Assembly: GCA_039105265.1 (NCBI GenBank)
Contig: JAPFFF010000007.1
Span: 5,146,001-5,210,000, forward strand
Direction of reading: 5' to 3'
DNA: 64,000 nucleotides
Source of the DNA: Tritrichomonas musculus
Lineage: Eukaryota; Parabasalia; Tritrichomonadida; Tritrichomonadidae
Shown here piece after piece: positions 55,201 through 64,000 of this stretch (position 1 is the first letter of the stretch; the number at the start of each line of letters is the position of its first letter). A program made the position numbers and the translations under genes. The notes beneath the pieces were generated by a model, which saw only the letters and a list, made by a program, of their open reading frames with translations, searched no databases and was not told where the DNA came from.

Positions 55201-57640
55201 GTTAAAAGAATATTACATTCTTTCAAATGATCCTATTTTTGTAAGAGAAAAATTGGTGAATTGGATGCTGATAAATTCACCTTTCATTTCAATTTTCCTA
55301 CCAAAACTTTTACTTCAATGTAGTCAAGAAAGCTTTATAATTCCTTCGCAAGTTCAAGTAGAATATCTACAAAGTTTACTTTGTCTTTCTTCTTTAATTA
55401 ATACTTTTAATAATTTCATTGACCAAAATTTGTCAAATTTCTTGTTCCAAGAGAAAAGATCATTAAATTCTAGTTTCCATATGAAAATTTCTTCTTATTT
55501 CCCTGAGTTTTATTTAAGACCACCTTTAGTAGCAGAAGAAACAAGTCCAATCCTGACTCTTCAACTTCCAAACCTTGATATTCCATCACGAATTTCCAAT
55601 CCAGTCAGTTCTTTCATGCTTTACAAGTCATTGATTAATAGACGTGAATCAATTCGTGGTTTTCCTTATTGGGAAGTCTTGCCAATATGGCTCTCGATAA
55701 CAACGAAATTGTTACCACTTCTTAAAGATAAAAAACAGCAAAATAAAAAGTCTGAAAATCAAGAAGATTCGGAAGATGATTTGATTGTCATAAATAAATC
55801 GAACGGTTTCTTTGAAGTTATCAATCCGATGTGTCAAAAAGCATTTGTTATGATCAGTGACTCATCGAAGAATAACATCAGCACCAACATAGATTCATTC
55901 ATTTTATATTCATACAGTGACACCTTTGATGAGCCAACAATAGTGAATTCAAATGAACTTTTTAAGCCATTTGAATTCCAAGTTCCAAGTTTATTCATTT
56001 CCGTGAATAACATTGAAGGCGACATTGAATTCATTGCACAAGTTGATGAACAATACAATGAAAGTGATGATGAAGATGAGCCTCAAACAAGTTATGATTT
56101 TAATCTTTTAAAAATTCATGACGACTTTGTTAATGACATGAGAATGCTCGTTGAAAATTGGACTGATGAAGAAACATATGATCTTATCTCAATCATTCCT
56201 CCTTTTCTCTTACAACAAGCTTCATTTCAGCCACTTTTTGAAATTGTTCTGTCACCCGACATGAATTACAATTCATATTTTCCACCAAGAGTTGTTTTGA
56301 TTGTCACTTTTATAGTCCATCGAATCAATAATTTGAACTATTCTTATCATGATTCGATATCTCAGCCAATGTGGAATTCGGTGAATAATTTGATCTCATT
56401 TAATGAAGCTTCCAAGAAGTTTTTATCAAGCATTCTTCGAAAGAACACAAGTCGAGCTTACGTCGATGTGAATCGATTTGAAGCTCATCGTGTTGCTATT
56501 GAAGGAAATGGAAGTCAAGCGATATCAGTCATTTGTCAAATGTCGAGACTTCTTGCAGATTCAGCAACAAAGTTAAGATCGCCAGAAATGGTTTGGCATG
56601 TAAAATTTATTAACGAAGAAGCAATCGATGTTGGTGGCCCTTCACGTGAACTTTTCAGTGAAATTTCAATGTCAATATTTGAGCCAACGTCAGGACTATT
56701 CATTCTTGGACCAAACGGTCTTCGAAAATATGGAGATCGATATCGAGATGTTTATGTTCCATTCCATTATCGTCCACCGCATTCAAGGTTAATTGAAATT
56801 GATTCAATTCGAAGAAACACTTGTTATAAGGCTATCGGCGTTTTCTTAGGAATTGTAATGCGAGTTGGCTATTATCAAAATTTGCCATTTGCTCCACTTG
56901 TATGGAAATTGATTGCTAATGAAAAAGTCGGTGAAAAAGATGTTCTTGAAATTGATCAAAGATTTGCTGATTTTATAAAAAATCTTCGAAAAGCAAAGAA
57001 TAATAAAGATAAATCAATTTTCAATGAACAATTTAATTCTAATTCAAACCGCATCTCTTGGACTTGTGAGAATTGGGATGGATCAACAATGAAAGTACCT
57101 AATCCAACTAAATCAAATTTTGTTCTTCGTGAGCATGTTGATTTGTATATTGTTAATTGTATCAAAAAAAGAATTGAAGTCTTGCTCGAAAGCGTTTTTT
57201 ACATTCGACAAGGAATGTGTGAAAATATTGGTTTTTCTCATCACCAATTCATGACTGGAAAAATCATTTCTTTCCTCACTCAAGGCTCTAATGTTATCAC
57301 TACAATGCAGCTTAAAAAGATCTTCCTTTTCCCTGAAGATGAAGAACTTAAAATTGGTTCAAAAGGTTACTTTTATTTCTGGGAGGCTGTGGAAAGAATG
57401 ACTAATAATCAACGTTCTCTTCTTCTGAAGTTCATTACAGCTTTGACAAGATTGCCAAATCCTGCAACTTTCAAGGATTTCAAAATTAAAGTTTCACCTC
57501 TTTCTGCAAGGACAAATTGTTTGCCTCAGGCTTCAACTTGCTTTAATACTTTGTATTTGCCTGTTTATACATCATCTGAAATTGCATTCAAGATGATTAC
57601 TATTGCAATTGAATCTTGCCAAACAATGGAGAAGTCATGA
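49244..57640 (+). CDS. Giant HECT-domain E3 ubiquitin ligase (2,798 aa)
   Basis: One uninterrupted frame. The first 2,400 residues are helical-repeat-like with few recognisable motifs. Near residues 1545-1650 is a strand-rich module (GYFGIIADCPIENQFPYAFI, IIRFSVDAVQQSIYVNQG) that looks like a SPRY/concanavalin-type domain. The HECT domain covers about 2403-2790: VWHVKFINEEAIDVGGPSRE, YKAIGVFLGIVMRVGYY, then NCLPQASTCFNTLYLPVY with the thioester-forming Cys near residue 2766. HECT ligases accept ubiquitin on this Cys and pass it to substrates. The large size suits a substrate platform. Very AT-rich codon use is typical of the host part; the substrate is unknown. Confidence 0.93.
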   Translation: MKKLPSLHLSPILIEEFLSNYVNIIQEEKRYLLYSLKPEEIKFLLMRNAEFIDNIDYAIEYLIRSDEIRTNNNSSLLNSQISFNNLQTKLEKCHTLAQNRIIDFNEQVNINEINFIVKPIESVLINNQPAYYPDTLIYSYSALIMIARSKYEETKSAKKNPKFQDLGQLIDLYNSYSLQSNFSPINPKLIQQQNSENGAFNPLFIGIPSGSPNLHQKGMASNGHFLFFLHSDMYLSIFPISIENGGFLSPFMCKLKISSDIENASLSFLANRLILNSPHLTLSFGLSSLIVGQSSTYEMKCPEVQTKIQALNKDSGFVVTDGVVNVYISQQKEMTIATVKTIETQKEINKVVLHRNENFSYKTYPFDNGNGLFLWPVETNGIVLSFYIKIDQSHTLCRQFSLIDGSHLKDDMIETTITISSITYDSINQMHYVAIENNGQLMVYALSGMSNCSVNPFIFDFSIPDFDGKKNLKTKIISIFSNLGSKNIKDENKAKDNVFVSLFSSIVLSSIFFKKDINTFIINDIENILLLPLFIVEISKAIYENIVIDKDISSNDLKISAIQNLAILFVINMRHQYMLMNDENSDKQKNSTIKAKFQTRVVELLIDLSRIKEAFSMNIITYIILNLFDLIDICGKSENETNFQAILEGLLISSSSTLLNYIIHVLIMNSDKFSLLSFNESANVFSKYIVDNYSLSQVHPGIISFLLCHQRCVINEVHRSMKKDHFATSSLIININYTDCKTDNEALNNFGEYTNFLVNQFSSSITSLSSFEEMKNTTIYFLFLNYLSLIAGLYNYHEIAQIVTPLLFITQNSIKEFFERSNVVLSKNQEAQDILTKIGLAFGACTGTLIKGGNYSKFDEKYKWLIRPNMNLISHPDLLYDLDNPSTNIYSFLDQDVRLFLSSSPDLNGKEILQNIYKKWNVNMNKNLRSPLLELDQLFFAVELYHLHLFEELKEGKIDLLRPALQQMMRVRNSARAILRSNDSSRKVEILATTDENKDNNNDKSDSEENNSYYSPFDLIVVKCKMLLRMTSKFDNSNVSIAPKLLADFVLSPDQPSAMINYISNQQNRLQLTNVGFSLIEAAYSLKIDELFLQVIDTTLSIVVDNFDGLSAIVQYDDSQKSEKQISNFLSRAFESMKSSYLALIVYKLIKSETLANEIIGRSIEKVLTYAIDDNKLFGLCYKRFGYITNIFENCDSFSFLDSSKNIKVPLISLPVEDFYKISINQWFIISDVLSTRTNDSKIYQKILQFFIDKSFGFSITEQTILHFISKCIFSFYERFDETYSLQNVKNDFELLLKYLGNSLTTHENLIKASEIVTFFRRILMLCNKFTLILVDIFKHYESLLSSPAQKNYSERICAIFSILGGFIDVIKLNYPVSFRYTRETIKQGIFLDQGRLVEYPINEETKPIYYNGKNIYAEPIVPFNWCMFPDFNFILTFLNYATKVIPSQLSLIYLTSLSFYLKEETFYNSLLDSHIDYLIKKLSSFMNPFDTIKDTKSIITFLMVKKKIQPLKECGFSIMSNESLQCETFLSPVLKSTKVDVVIESNPDFEGYFGIIADCPIENQFPYAFINAKSGNVYPGSLKSHIAQGIKSNIIRFSVDAVQQSIYVNQGTKSQQTIIRIPEIPNKTFNFKIFICCSYPCQVLSIKVKNSNSKDYNTKNQFNMNYVPHLYPIYSPSKKAPIVNYPSWTKYKTIQQLKNILMDDNNTDIFHPLTTDSYTKTPVFEMINFKYFIFRFIQADSISVDLINSISLHVYSKLITQTSTIIMMYLVNNGFGQILLNYKPSLLIQLFSYLQIPLEPYDKEKLANIEFPFSFNESILNERSLVTHNQQFNDMEFDMKKCLHAIASIKHDDTFIKLLKSYIENMGNDPNVHTLRNINVNCVHFDLVYLGPSLSIVIPSNEVETIITSTPNLDTFQINKIDRQISSKASPIHFPFIYDVNDNSVATININVSPLKSSKKTITCLSIDKNNNHWTFGTPFELLLLLKEYYILSNDPIFVREKLVNWMLINSPFISIFLPKLLLQCSQESFIIPSQVQVEYLQSLLCLSSLINTFNNFIDQNLSNFLFQEKRSLNSSFHMKISSYFPEFYLRPPLVAEETSPILTLQLPNLDIPSRISNPVSSFMLYKSLINRRESIRGFPYWEVLPIWLSITTKLLPLLKDKKQQNKKSENQEDSEDDLIVINKSNGFFEVINPMCQKAFVMISDSSKNNISTNIDSFILYSYSDTFDEPTIVNSNELFKPFEFQVPSLFISVNNIEGDIEFIAQVDEQYNESDDEDEPQTSYDFNLLKIHDDFVNDMRMLVENWTDEETYDLISIIPPFLLQQASFQPLFEIVLSPDMNYNSYFPPRVVLIVTFIVHRINNLNYSYHDSISQPMWNSVNNLISFNEASKKFLSSILRKNTSRAYVDVNRFEAHRVAIEGNGSQAISVICQMSRLLADSATKLRSPEMVWHVKFINEEAIDVGGPSRELFSEISMSIFEPTSGLFILGPNGLRKYGDRYRDVYVPFHYRPPHSRLIEIDSIRRNTCYKAIGVFLGIVMRVGYYQNLPFAPLVWKLIANEKVGEKDVLEIDQRFADFIKNLRKAKNNKDKSIFNEQFNSNSNRISWTCENWDGSTMKVPNPTKSNFVLREHVDLYIVNCIKKRIEVLLESVFYIRQGMCENIGFSHHQFMTGKIISFLTQGSNVITTMQLKKIFLFPEDEELKIGSKGYFYFWEAVERMTNNQRSLLLKFITALTRLPNPATFKDFKIKVSPLSARTNCLPQASTCFNTLYLPVYTSSEIAFKMITIAIESCQTMEKS

Positions 57641-58077
57641 TTCTTATTTTTAATTTTTTTAATTATTAAAAAAAATCAGCGTTTATATTTTTTAAATAAA
57701 TTTACTCTCTTACAAAAATTATAACTCTCAATGTCCAAGATATTAAAAACTGACAATACATGCATTTTTTATCTATTTTTATTTTTTATAAAAAAAGAAG
57801 TTTATCCTTTTAAAATTTCTCACTTTTTTATCGATACTTCATTTTTTTTTATCTATAAATACATTTACAGATGTTAAAGATTGTATTATCGATATTTTAC
57901 TCAAAACAAATTTCAACCGGTGTGGATAGATAAACATTCCTGATAAGAAAAGACTTTAAATGGAATTAGATCAAGGAAGATGAATCTTCTTGCATGAATT
58001 TTTATCAAAATATTTTTTCAATATATATTTGGTCTTCAACATATTTCTTAAAAAGAAGCATTCCATCAAAAAGACCC
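57641..58077. other. AT-rich intergenic stretch
   Basis: Poly-A and poly-T runs follow the HECT stop, and no RNA gene or repeat is recognised. The last 84 bases could code for a 28-residue extension of the next gene (ATG at 57994), but the later ATG gives a normal signal peptide. Confidence 0.5.
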
Positions 58078-59037
58078 ATGCTTCTTTTATTTATATTAAA
58101 GATAATTTTAACAAAAACAACAAAAGATTCATTAGATGAACAAGATATACATTATAATAATGTCAATTTACAAAATCATCCTAAACAAAAGCAAATCAAT
58201 TTGACCGGAGCTTGCGGTCCTTCTCTGACATATTTAATTGAAGGCATTGGGAATGGTACAACGAGTCCTTCATATCAGTCAAACGTATTTGATCTTTCAC
58301 CAATTAAAGTGGTGTATGTTATGGAGCATTATGAAAGTGAAGAATTTTGTGGATTACCTGTGAGATTACTTTCAGATCTAGATTTTTCAATGAGTGAAAT
58401 CATAACTATGAGTAGTATATTTACTGAAACCGAAACTTTTACAAATTTATTTGAATTGCAAACATCAAATCATTATCAAACCGATTCTATGCATTTAAGT
58501 ACTGAATATTTCTCAATTTCAAGTATAATAGAAAATACTATTTTATATACAAATCATGTGAAAAACTCTTTAACAGTAACACTGACATTTGTGCAAATGA
58601 GATCAGTTTCTTTTTCATTATCAAATTCAAAATCTAATACATTTTTCATTTCATTCGATGCTAACAAAAATACTATTTCAATAATCATGACACAAAGCGA
58701 CTTCTGGTTTTATTTTCCTTACATTATTTATTATTATTCACCAAAATTCGTATCAACAAATATTATAATTAATATTTCTAAACGAAAAGGAATTACAAGA
58801 GAACAGCTCATTGGTATTATTTGTGGATCATCTGCAGTTTTCTTCATAATTTTATATACAATAATCGCGATATATAGAAAAATGACATATGTTAACATTG
58901 AAAATGAAATCTCTTTTTCTTTTTCTTATTCATCGGAAGAATTATATAAGAAACAATTTTCTAATGAAAATCAACCTGATGAAAACAAAAAACAGCAAAA
59001 ATCTGAGGATGATGCAGATGTAGATTTTTGGCTTTGA
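58078..59037 (+). CDS. Putative type I surface membrane protein (319 aa)
   Basis: The ATG at 58078 is chosen because it gives a signal-peptide-like start (MLLLFILKIILTKTTKDS). The outer part has possible N-glycosylation sites (NLTG, NGTT), a C-x(n)-C pair (TGACGPS and EEFCGLP) and many Ser/Thr. One membrane span lies near the C-terminus (LIGIICGSSAVFFIILYTII) followed by basic IYRKM and a 55-residue cytoplasmic tail that is Lys/Gln/Glu-rich and ends DADVDFWL. I do not recognise the family. The topology suggests a cell-surface protein; the short acidic-aromatic end could be a sorting signal, which is a guess. Confidence 0.65.
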   Translation: MLLLFILKIILTKTTKDSLDEQDIHYNNVNLQNHPKQKQINLTGACGPSLTYLIEGIGNGTTSPSYQSNVFDLSPIKVVYVMEHYESEEFCGLPVRLLSDLDFSMSEIITMSSIFTETETFTNLFELQTSNHYQTDSMHLSTEYFSISSIIENTILYTNHVKNSLTVTLTFVQMRSVSFSLSNSKSNTFFISFDANKNTISIIMTQSDFWFYFPYIIYYYSPKFVSTNIIINISKRKGITREQLIGIICGSSAVFFIILYTIIAIYRKMTYVNIENEISFSFSYSSEELYKKQFSNENQPDENKKQQKSEDDADVDFWL

Positions 59038-59280
59038 TTTTGTAATATTTGATATTTTTTTTACCATATACATAATATCTATTTAATATTTAAAAAAGCG
59101 TGGGAAGTTTTATTAAAATACTCTGCTTTTTTTAAGTTAGCACATTTTCTTGTTGATATTTGTTTACAAATAATCAAGACATACAAAAAGATCACTTTTT
59201 CAAAATTATATAAAAGAAAATAATTATTTTAAAGCATTGAATATTGTTCTTATCAATATAAGTTTAATAAAAATATTTTA

Positions 59281-60438
59281 TTAATAAGAGTTAGCATACT
59301 TTGCTATGCATTTAGGGATCATTATTTGTGCATTTAATGAATTATCAAATATAAACTTCAAAGAAGAAAAAACATTGCTATTGAATTCAACAATACTGAG
59401 ATTATTACACATCGAAAATGCAAAATCTCCTATTTCTTCAACTGAAGATGGAATAGAAATACATCTCAAAGATGTATCACTGAAAGCATATTTGCCAATT
59501 ATTTTTAAATGCGAATTATTTGAGAAAAAAACATTTTGAAGAGAATTTATTTTTGAAAAAGCATAGCTTCCAATAAGATTGACAGTTAAAGGGATTGAGA
59601 TACATTTAATTGAAGAATTGAAAAATGCTTCATCTCCGATGATTTCTAGCTGTGAATCTTTTTGAAATTCAATTTTTTTAAGCTTAGTGCAATTAGCAAA
59701 TGCTCTTTTATTAATAATTTTAACAGATGATGGAATCAAAATATTTTTTAATTGAGAAACGCAAAATGAAAAAGATCCAATTTCTCTGATAAAAGATGGT
59801 ATTGTTACTTTTGTTATATTTCTAGGACTGAAAGTAAAAGTGTCATATTTTTCGTGATTTTTTCCAATTATGAATTTGTTTTCATATTTTAAATAATTAG
59901 GATTTTCAGAATTGATAGATACATCGTTTAACCTCCATGCACACTTGCACCAACCTTCTTGAAGTTTGGCAACTTTTGATGATATTAAGATTGATTGTAA
60001 TGATGAAAAAACAAAAGCACTATTTTCAATAATCTGTAATTCTGAACCTTTTTCAAATGTTATTTCTTGCAAATTAAAACATTGACAAAATGCATGATCG
60101 CATATTCTTTTAACACTCGCTGGGATATGAATTTTAACAATCTTTGATTCGATAAATAAATTTTTATTTATTATTTGAATGTTTGAATTTGATTGAAAGT
60201 AAATATCTGTCAGGGAATACATTGGATTCATACGATCTGAAAAACTTGTTACTAAATATATTTTATTTTTGAATTTTATTTGGTTTGGAATAAAAATTGA
60301 TCTTCCTACGTATGCATCTGATATGCATGCTGTTCTTTCCTTTCTATTTATAAAATATGTGATACCATCAATTACAATGATTTTTTCACAAAATGAATGT
60401 TTATGAATTTTATTAACCAAGCCTTTAGCTAAATACAT
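59281..60438 (-). CDS. BspA-like leucine-rich-repeat protein without membrane anchor (385 aa)
   Basis: About ten LRR_5 (TpLRR/BspA) units, such as RICDHAFCQCFNLQEITFEK, IINKRAFANCTKLKKIEF and EIGDFAFSMCNNLSIVEF, with the fixed A-F/C-x-x-L-x-x-I/V-x-F/I pattern. The N-terminal segment IDGITYFINRKERTACISDA is the usual non-repeat cap. There is no signal peptide and no membrane span, so it is cytosolic or leaves the cell by another route. BspA-like proteins of trichomonads are thought to act in binding to host cells or bacteria. The bases TCATA lie directly before the ATG and resemble the trichomonad initiator element TCA-pyrimidine-A/T. Convergent with the membrane-protein gene. Confidence 0.88.
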   Translation of the reverse strand: MYLAKGLVNKIHKHSFCEKIIVIDGITYFINRKERTACISDAYVGRSIFIPNQIKFKNKIYLVTSFSDRMNPMYSLTDIYFQSNSNIQIINKNLFIESKIVKIHIPASVKRICDHAFCQCFNLQEITFEKGSELQIIENSAFVFSSLQSILISSKVAKLQEGWCKCAWRLNDVSINSENPNYLKYENKFIIGKNHEKYDTFTFSPRNITKVTIPSFIREIGSFSFCVSQLKNILIPSSVKIINKRAFANCTKLKKIEFQKDSQLEIIGDEAFFNSSIKCISIPLTVNLIGSYAFSKINSLQNVFFSNNSHLKIIGKYAFSDTSLRCISIPSSVEEIGDFAFSMCNNLSIVEFNSNVFSSLKFIFDNSLNAQIMIPKCIAKYANSY

Positions 60439-60813
60439 TATGACTGCAAATTTGATTTATAAAAACAACATGTGATTTTTTCCTAGCCACCAAAAGTATT
60501 CAAAAAGTTAAAACAAAATTTAATAAAGGGCACAAATAAATATTAATTGTTTTTTATTTAAATACTTTTTTTATTTTCAGCAAAAACAAAAATAATGAAT
60601 TAGCAAAAAGATATAATTCTGAATATTCGAAAAATCATTATATGAATTCTCAGATGAATATCTATATGAATGTTAATAGATAAATACCTCAATATTGATT
60701 AATGTTGGCTCTTAGAAAATCGGCATTATTAAATATTACACATTTATTGTGAATGAAGAAAAACTTGAAACAAATATTGAATTTCTTGTTTAATATTTTA
60801 AATTTACTTTATT
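60439..60813. other. Intergenic stretch between the two BspA-like genes
   Basis: 375 AT-rich bases. Apart from the initiator-like TCATA before the upstream gene (on the minus strand) I see no gene, RNA or repeat. Confidence 0.5.
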
Positions 60814-63800
60814 TTAAACTTCATCAGCTTCATTACCACTTGAATTATCTCTCTTTGTAAGTAAATGCTTTACCAAGAAGAATTCACCAATCATTAAACC
60901 AGCAACGACAACAACGCAGGCAATTACAATTCCAGCAATTGCACCTCCACTTAAGTTCTTACTCTTCTTTTCATTATTAACATGAGCAGGATTAATGAAT
61001 TCACCTTTTCTTTTGAGAACCAATTGCTGCAAGTTAACTTCATCAGCAAGCAAGTGTGCTGCTTGCTCTGCATTTGGAGCACCACAATCAGTTTTTTCAA
61101 AATATTCTGACTTATAATGAACTATGCTTTCCCAATCATTACACGAAAAGTTTCCTCTGAAAATGATAATGTCAGCAATTTGACTGATATTCTTGATGTC
61201 AGTAGGAATAATGACATCAAATGATTGAGGAACAGTATTTGTTTGACCACTAAATATTGGAGTTTCCTTTTCAAGGTTTAAATCATCAATTCGATAATTG
61301 ATTACAGCATTTTCTAAAGAAACATTCTCTCCAAATGCTATAGATGATGTTTGATTTATAGTTATTTGACCATTTACTTTTATGTTCTCTAAAGTTGATT
61401 TTGTTTGCGATGCAATTGTCAAATTTAATATTTCAAGAGTTTTAGGAGTTGATTCTGAAGCTTCTCTTGAATTACCTTTTGGCTCAGTAATTTCAATTTT
61501 TCCTTTTCCAAATAAGGTCAATTCTTTGAAAGTTACCGTTGATACATTTTTATGAACATTAATTGTCAACTCCGAATCAATTTGAGATGTTGAATTAAGT
61601 AAGATATTTTGATCATCAATGTTGCCAGTTTCAATGCCTAATGTTCCTTTGCCTTTGTTTATTGCTATTTTATTATCAGCATTTCCACTATTCAATTTAA
61701 GATTTAGGTTACGATTTAAGTTAAAATTACCATTTCCTCCGTTATATTTAACTGTTGGAGTAACCCATGTAGAATCAAATTCAATAAAATCATTTGGACT
61801 TAAATCAAAATTAAATGGAATTTCTTCTGAAGACATAAGATTAACCTTATATAACGAAGTGCCATTTTCAATTTCTTTATTATTAATAGCATTAACTAAT
61901 GAATTAAATTGACTTACAAACTCATCAACATTATTAAATGTAAATTCTGTTTCAAAATCTGGACCTTTAATACTTGATTGTGAATTGGCATCATTTACAG
62001 AAAATTGAATATTAACAGGATAACCACAAAATGTTGGATCACGATAACTAAATGACGGTATATTCCAATTATTATTATAATCATCAAAAATTTCAAAATC
62101 ATGTAACACCATAATAGTAATATTTTCACTCAAAGCAATAGGATAATCATATGAAGGCTCAATAATACCTCCATAAATTAAGGTTTTGAAATTAGTAGAT
62201 TGAAATGCATACTGACAAATATGAAGGTAATGTCCATCTCCCATAAGAATGTCTGATAATGAACTACATTGAGCGAATGCATAACTTCCAATGTAAAATA
62301 CATTTATTAAATTCAATGTACCTACAAAACCATAGCAATTATAAAATGCATAATCACCAATGTAGTAGCATTGAGGATCATCATATCCCTCTTCATCTTC
62401 TTCATAAAACACAAGTTTTGGACCTAAACTATGACAATCATAAAAAGCATTTTTACCAATTGAGTGAACATTATTGGAAATAGATAAGTTTCCAGTTAAT
62501 CCAGAGCATTGATAAAATGCATAATCACCAATACTAGCAATGTCTTCATCTAATTTCAAAGATCCTTTTAATCCTGTGCATTTGTAAAATGCATAGTCAC
62601 CAATTTTGAAGTTATACATATCGTTATCTACAAGAATTTCTAATGATCCGCTGAAGCCACTGCATTGGTAAAAAGCAAACTGACCAAGTTTCTTTAACTT
62701 ATGCAAAATTATGGATTCATTTAATGATGAACATCCATAAAAGGCAAAATCTTTTATTGAACAAGGACTAAGGACTCCAACTCTTACTTCTCCTTTCAAT
62801 TTTGAACATCCATAAAAGGCATATTGGCCAATATTTGATACAATGGTACCAAGAACCAAGCGTCCATTTAATGATGAACATTTATAGAAAGCAAAATCAT
62901 CAATATTTTGTAAATTGTTAGCAAAAATTAATGAACCAGTCAGTTTAGAACATTCATAAAATGCATATTTGCCAATATGCCTTGTAAATATTGGCATATC
63001 AACAATTCCACTTAATCCTGTGCATTGATAAAATGCATAATTATTTATTCCTGATATGCCTTCACCAATAGTCAGAACCCCATTTAATTTTGTGCATTTA
63101 TAAAATGCATATTCACCAATATCGCCATATACACAAGATAAATTCAAAGAGCCAGTTAGTCCAATACAATTATAAAACACATAGCTATGGATATAATGAA
63201 GAGAGCTTGGTAAATTTAGTGGTCCAGTGAAACCTGTGCACTTATAAAAAGCACATGAGCTCAATCTATTTGTTCCTTCATTCAAGACTAATTTAACAAA
63301 GTTTGAACAATTATAAAAAGCCCGATCAGCAACATTAGTTAATGAACCTGGGATTTCTAAGTTATTTTTAAATCCAGTGCAGTTTTCAAAAGCAGAAGCA
63401 CCAATTTTTTCCAATGATTTTGGTAGGATTAGATCGCCATTTAATTGGTAACAATTATAGAAGGCTTTTTCTCCTATTTCAACAAGAGTATTACTAAATT
63501 CTAATTTCTGTTTCAGATTTGTACATGAGTTAAATGCAAAATCACCAATTTTTGTAAGATGATTATTAAATTCAATTTCCTCAATATTATAACATCTTTG
63601 AAACATTCCATTAGGAATTGCATTAAAGTGTGATGGAATCACAATTTTCCCTTTTAATCCTTCACATCCTGAGAACATACCACTGCCAATGTTTTCATCT
63701 TTTAATTCTTCTGGAATGATAAAAGAACTAAGAGAATCACAATTTGAAAAAGCATTTTCTCCGACTGATTTAGTTCTGTTTGAAAGTATTACTCTTTCAA

Positions 63801-64000
63801 GTTTGCGGCAATTTGCAAATGATCTCGCCCCAATTGTTTCAATATAACTAAAGTTTATGTCTTTCAACATATAGCAACCCGAAAATGCAGAAAGTGAAAT
63901 AGTTTTCAGAGTATCTGGAAATTCAACATTTTGAAGATTTGTGCAAAAGTCGAATGAATACTGACCAATTGTAGTTATATCTGGAGGGAAAATGACAGAA
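60814..64000 (-). CDS. BspA-like surface protein with membrane anchor (5' part beyond the window)
   Basis: 1,061 residues are visible and the frame is still open at the right edge, so the N-terminus is missing. About 25 LRR_5 units run to roughly 480 residues before the end, many of the form IGDYAFYKCTGLKGSLKLD, with a GxL/LxG hinge (the G-L-T-G-S-L variant) instead of the plain form. A non-repeat part rich in Asn and Ser follows. Near the end is a membrane span (GGAIAGIVIACVVVVAGLMI), followed by FFLVKHLLTKRDNSSGNEADEV in pieces as a short tail. Topology is that of a type I surface protein. Role in adhesion is known for the family, not shown here. Confidence 0.9.
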   Translation of the reverse strand, partial: SVIFPPDITTIGQYSFDFCTNLQNVEFPDTLKTISLSAFSGCYMLKDINFSYIETIGARSFANCRKLERVILSNRTKSVGENAFSNCDSLSSFIIPEELKDENIGSGMFSGCEGLKGKIVIPSHFNAIPNGMFQRCYNIEEIEFNNHLTKIGDFAFNSCTNLKQKLEFSNTLVEIGEKAFYNCYQLNGDLILPKSLEKIGASAFENCTGFKNNLEIPGSLTNVADRAFYNCSNFVKLVLNEGTNRLSSCAFYKCTGFTGPLNLPSSLHYIHSYVFYNCIGLTGSLNLSCVYGDIGEYAFYKCTKLNGVLTIGEGISGINNYAFYQCTGLSGIVDMPIFTRHIGKYAFYECSKLTGSLIFANNLQNIDDFAFYKCSSLNGRLVLGTIVSNIGQYAFYGCSKLKGEVRVGVLSPCSIKDFAFYGCSSLNESIILHKLKKLGQFAFYQCSGFSGSLEILVDNDMYNFKIGDYAFYKCTGLKGSLKLDEDIASIGDYAFYQCSGLTGNLSISNNVHSIGKNAFYDCHSLGPKLVFYEEDEEGYDDPQCYYIGDYAFYNCYGFVGTLNLINVFYIGSYAFAQCSSLSDILMGDGHYLHICQYAFQSTNFKTLIYGGIIEPSYDYPIALSENITIMVLHDFEIFDDYNNNWNIPSFSYRDPTFCGYPVNIQFSVNDANSQSSIKGPDFETEFTFNNVDEFVSQFNSLVNAINNKEIENGTSLYKVNLMSSEEIPFNFDLSPNDFIEFDSTWVTPTVKYNGGNGNFNLNRNLNLKLNSGNADNKIAINKGKGTLGIETGNIDDQNILLNSTSQIDSELTINVHKNVSTVTFKELTLFGKGKIEITEPKGNSREASESTPKTLEILNLTIASQTKSTLENIKVNGQITINQTSSIAFGENVSLENAVINYRIDDLNLEKETPIFSGQTNTVPQSFDVIIPTDIKNISQIADIIIFRGNFSCNDWESIVHYKSEYFEKTDCGAPNAEQAAHLLADEVNLQQLVLKRKGEFINPAHVNNEKKSKNLSGGAIAGIVIACVVVVAGLMIGEFFLVKHLLTKRDNSSGNEADEV

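Noticed and set aside
57641-58077. tRNA or other RNA gene in the gap after the HECT gene
   Set aside because: No cloverleaf, A/B boxes or GC-rich stems are visible; the sequence is simple AT-rich DNA.

Overview
The window looks like a nuclear contig of a parabasalid protist (a trichomonad; the very AT-rich host part makes Tritrichomonas or a relative somewhat more likely than Trichomonas vaginalis, but the species cannot be fixed by eye). The evidence is intron-free genes, BspA-type leucine-rich-repeat surface proteins, a trichomonad-type ankyrin gene, a giant HECT ubiquitin ligase, TAAA-type sequence at many stop codons, and two large Polinton/Maverick elements of the kind that fill trichomonad genomes.

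Positions 1 to about 17.9 kb are most of Polinton A, cut by the left window edge. It carries packaging ATPase (partial), a tiny membrane protein, a conserved capsid-neighbour protein, major capsid protein, a small amphipathic protein, coiled-coil proteins, integrase, two unidentified or penton-like proteins, a large acidic protein, a tail-fibre-like protein and a protein-primed DNA polymerase B with an embedded HNH-type zinc motif. It ends in non-coding tandem repeats (17.58-17.95 kb).

Positions about 18.1 to 43.1 kb are Polinton B, a different and more AT-rich lineage. It has an HNH endonuclease, a Ulp1/adenain-type protease, a capsid-like candidate, integrase, ATPase, an amphipathic protein, major capsid protein and further small genes, all tightly packed on the plus strand. 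An accessory cluster follows (bZIP-like, winged-helix-like and coiled-coil proteins around a 19-bp minisatellite), then DNA polymerase B, a possible penton protein and two very large paralogous fibre proteins. All core genes of both elements are open in the window, so both look whole where visible and probably young. I could not find terminal inverted repeats or target-site duplications for either.

From 43.1 kb to the end is host DNA. It holds a palindrome-rich non-coding stretch, an acidic unknown protein, a decayed ankyrin-repeat gene, a TIGR02452/PARG-like protein, a 2,798-residue HECT E3 ligase, a single-pass membrane protein and two BspA-like proteins, the second running off the right edge.

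In each Polinton the expected division of labour is visible. Polymerase B copies the element and integrase inserts it. ATPase, protease and capsid proteins would build and fill a particle, and the fibres would contact a cell. The most interesting shared signals are: a T-tract plus TAAATG start-site pattern before most element genes; a repeated short G/D-x-Q-T-acidic motif (dynein light chain LC8-like) in four different Polinton B proteins; and an uncharacterised protein family kept by both elements near the capsid gene.
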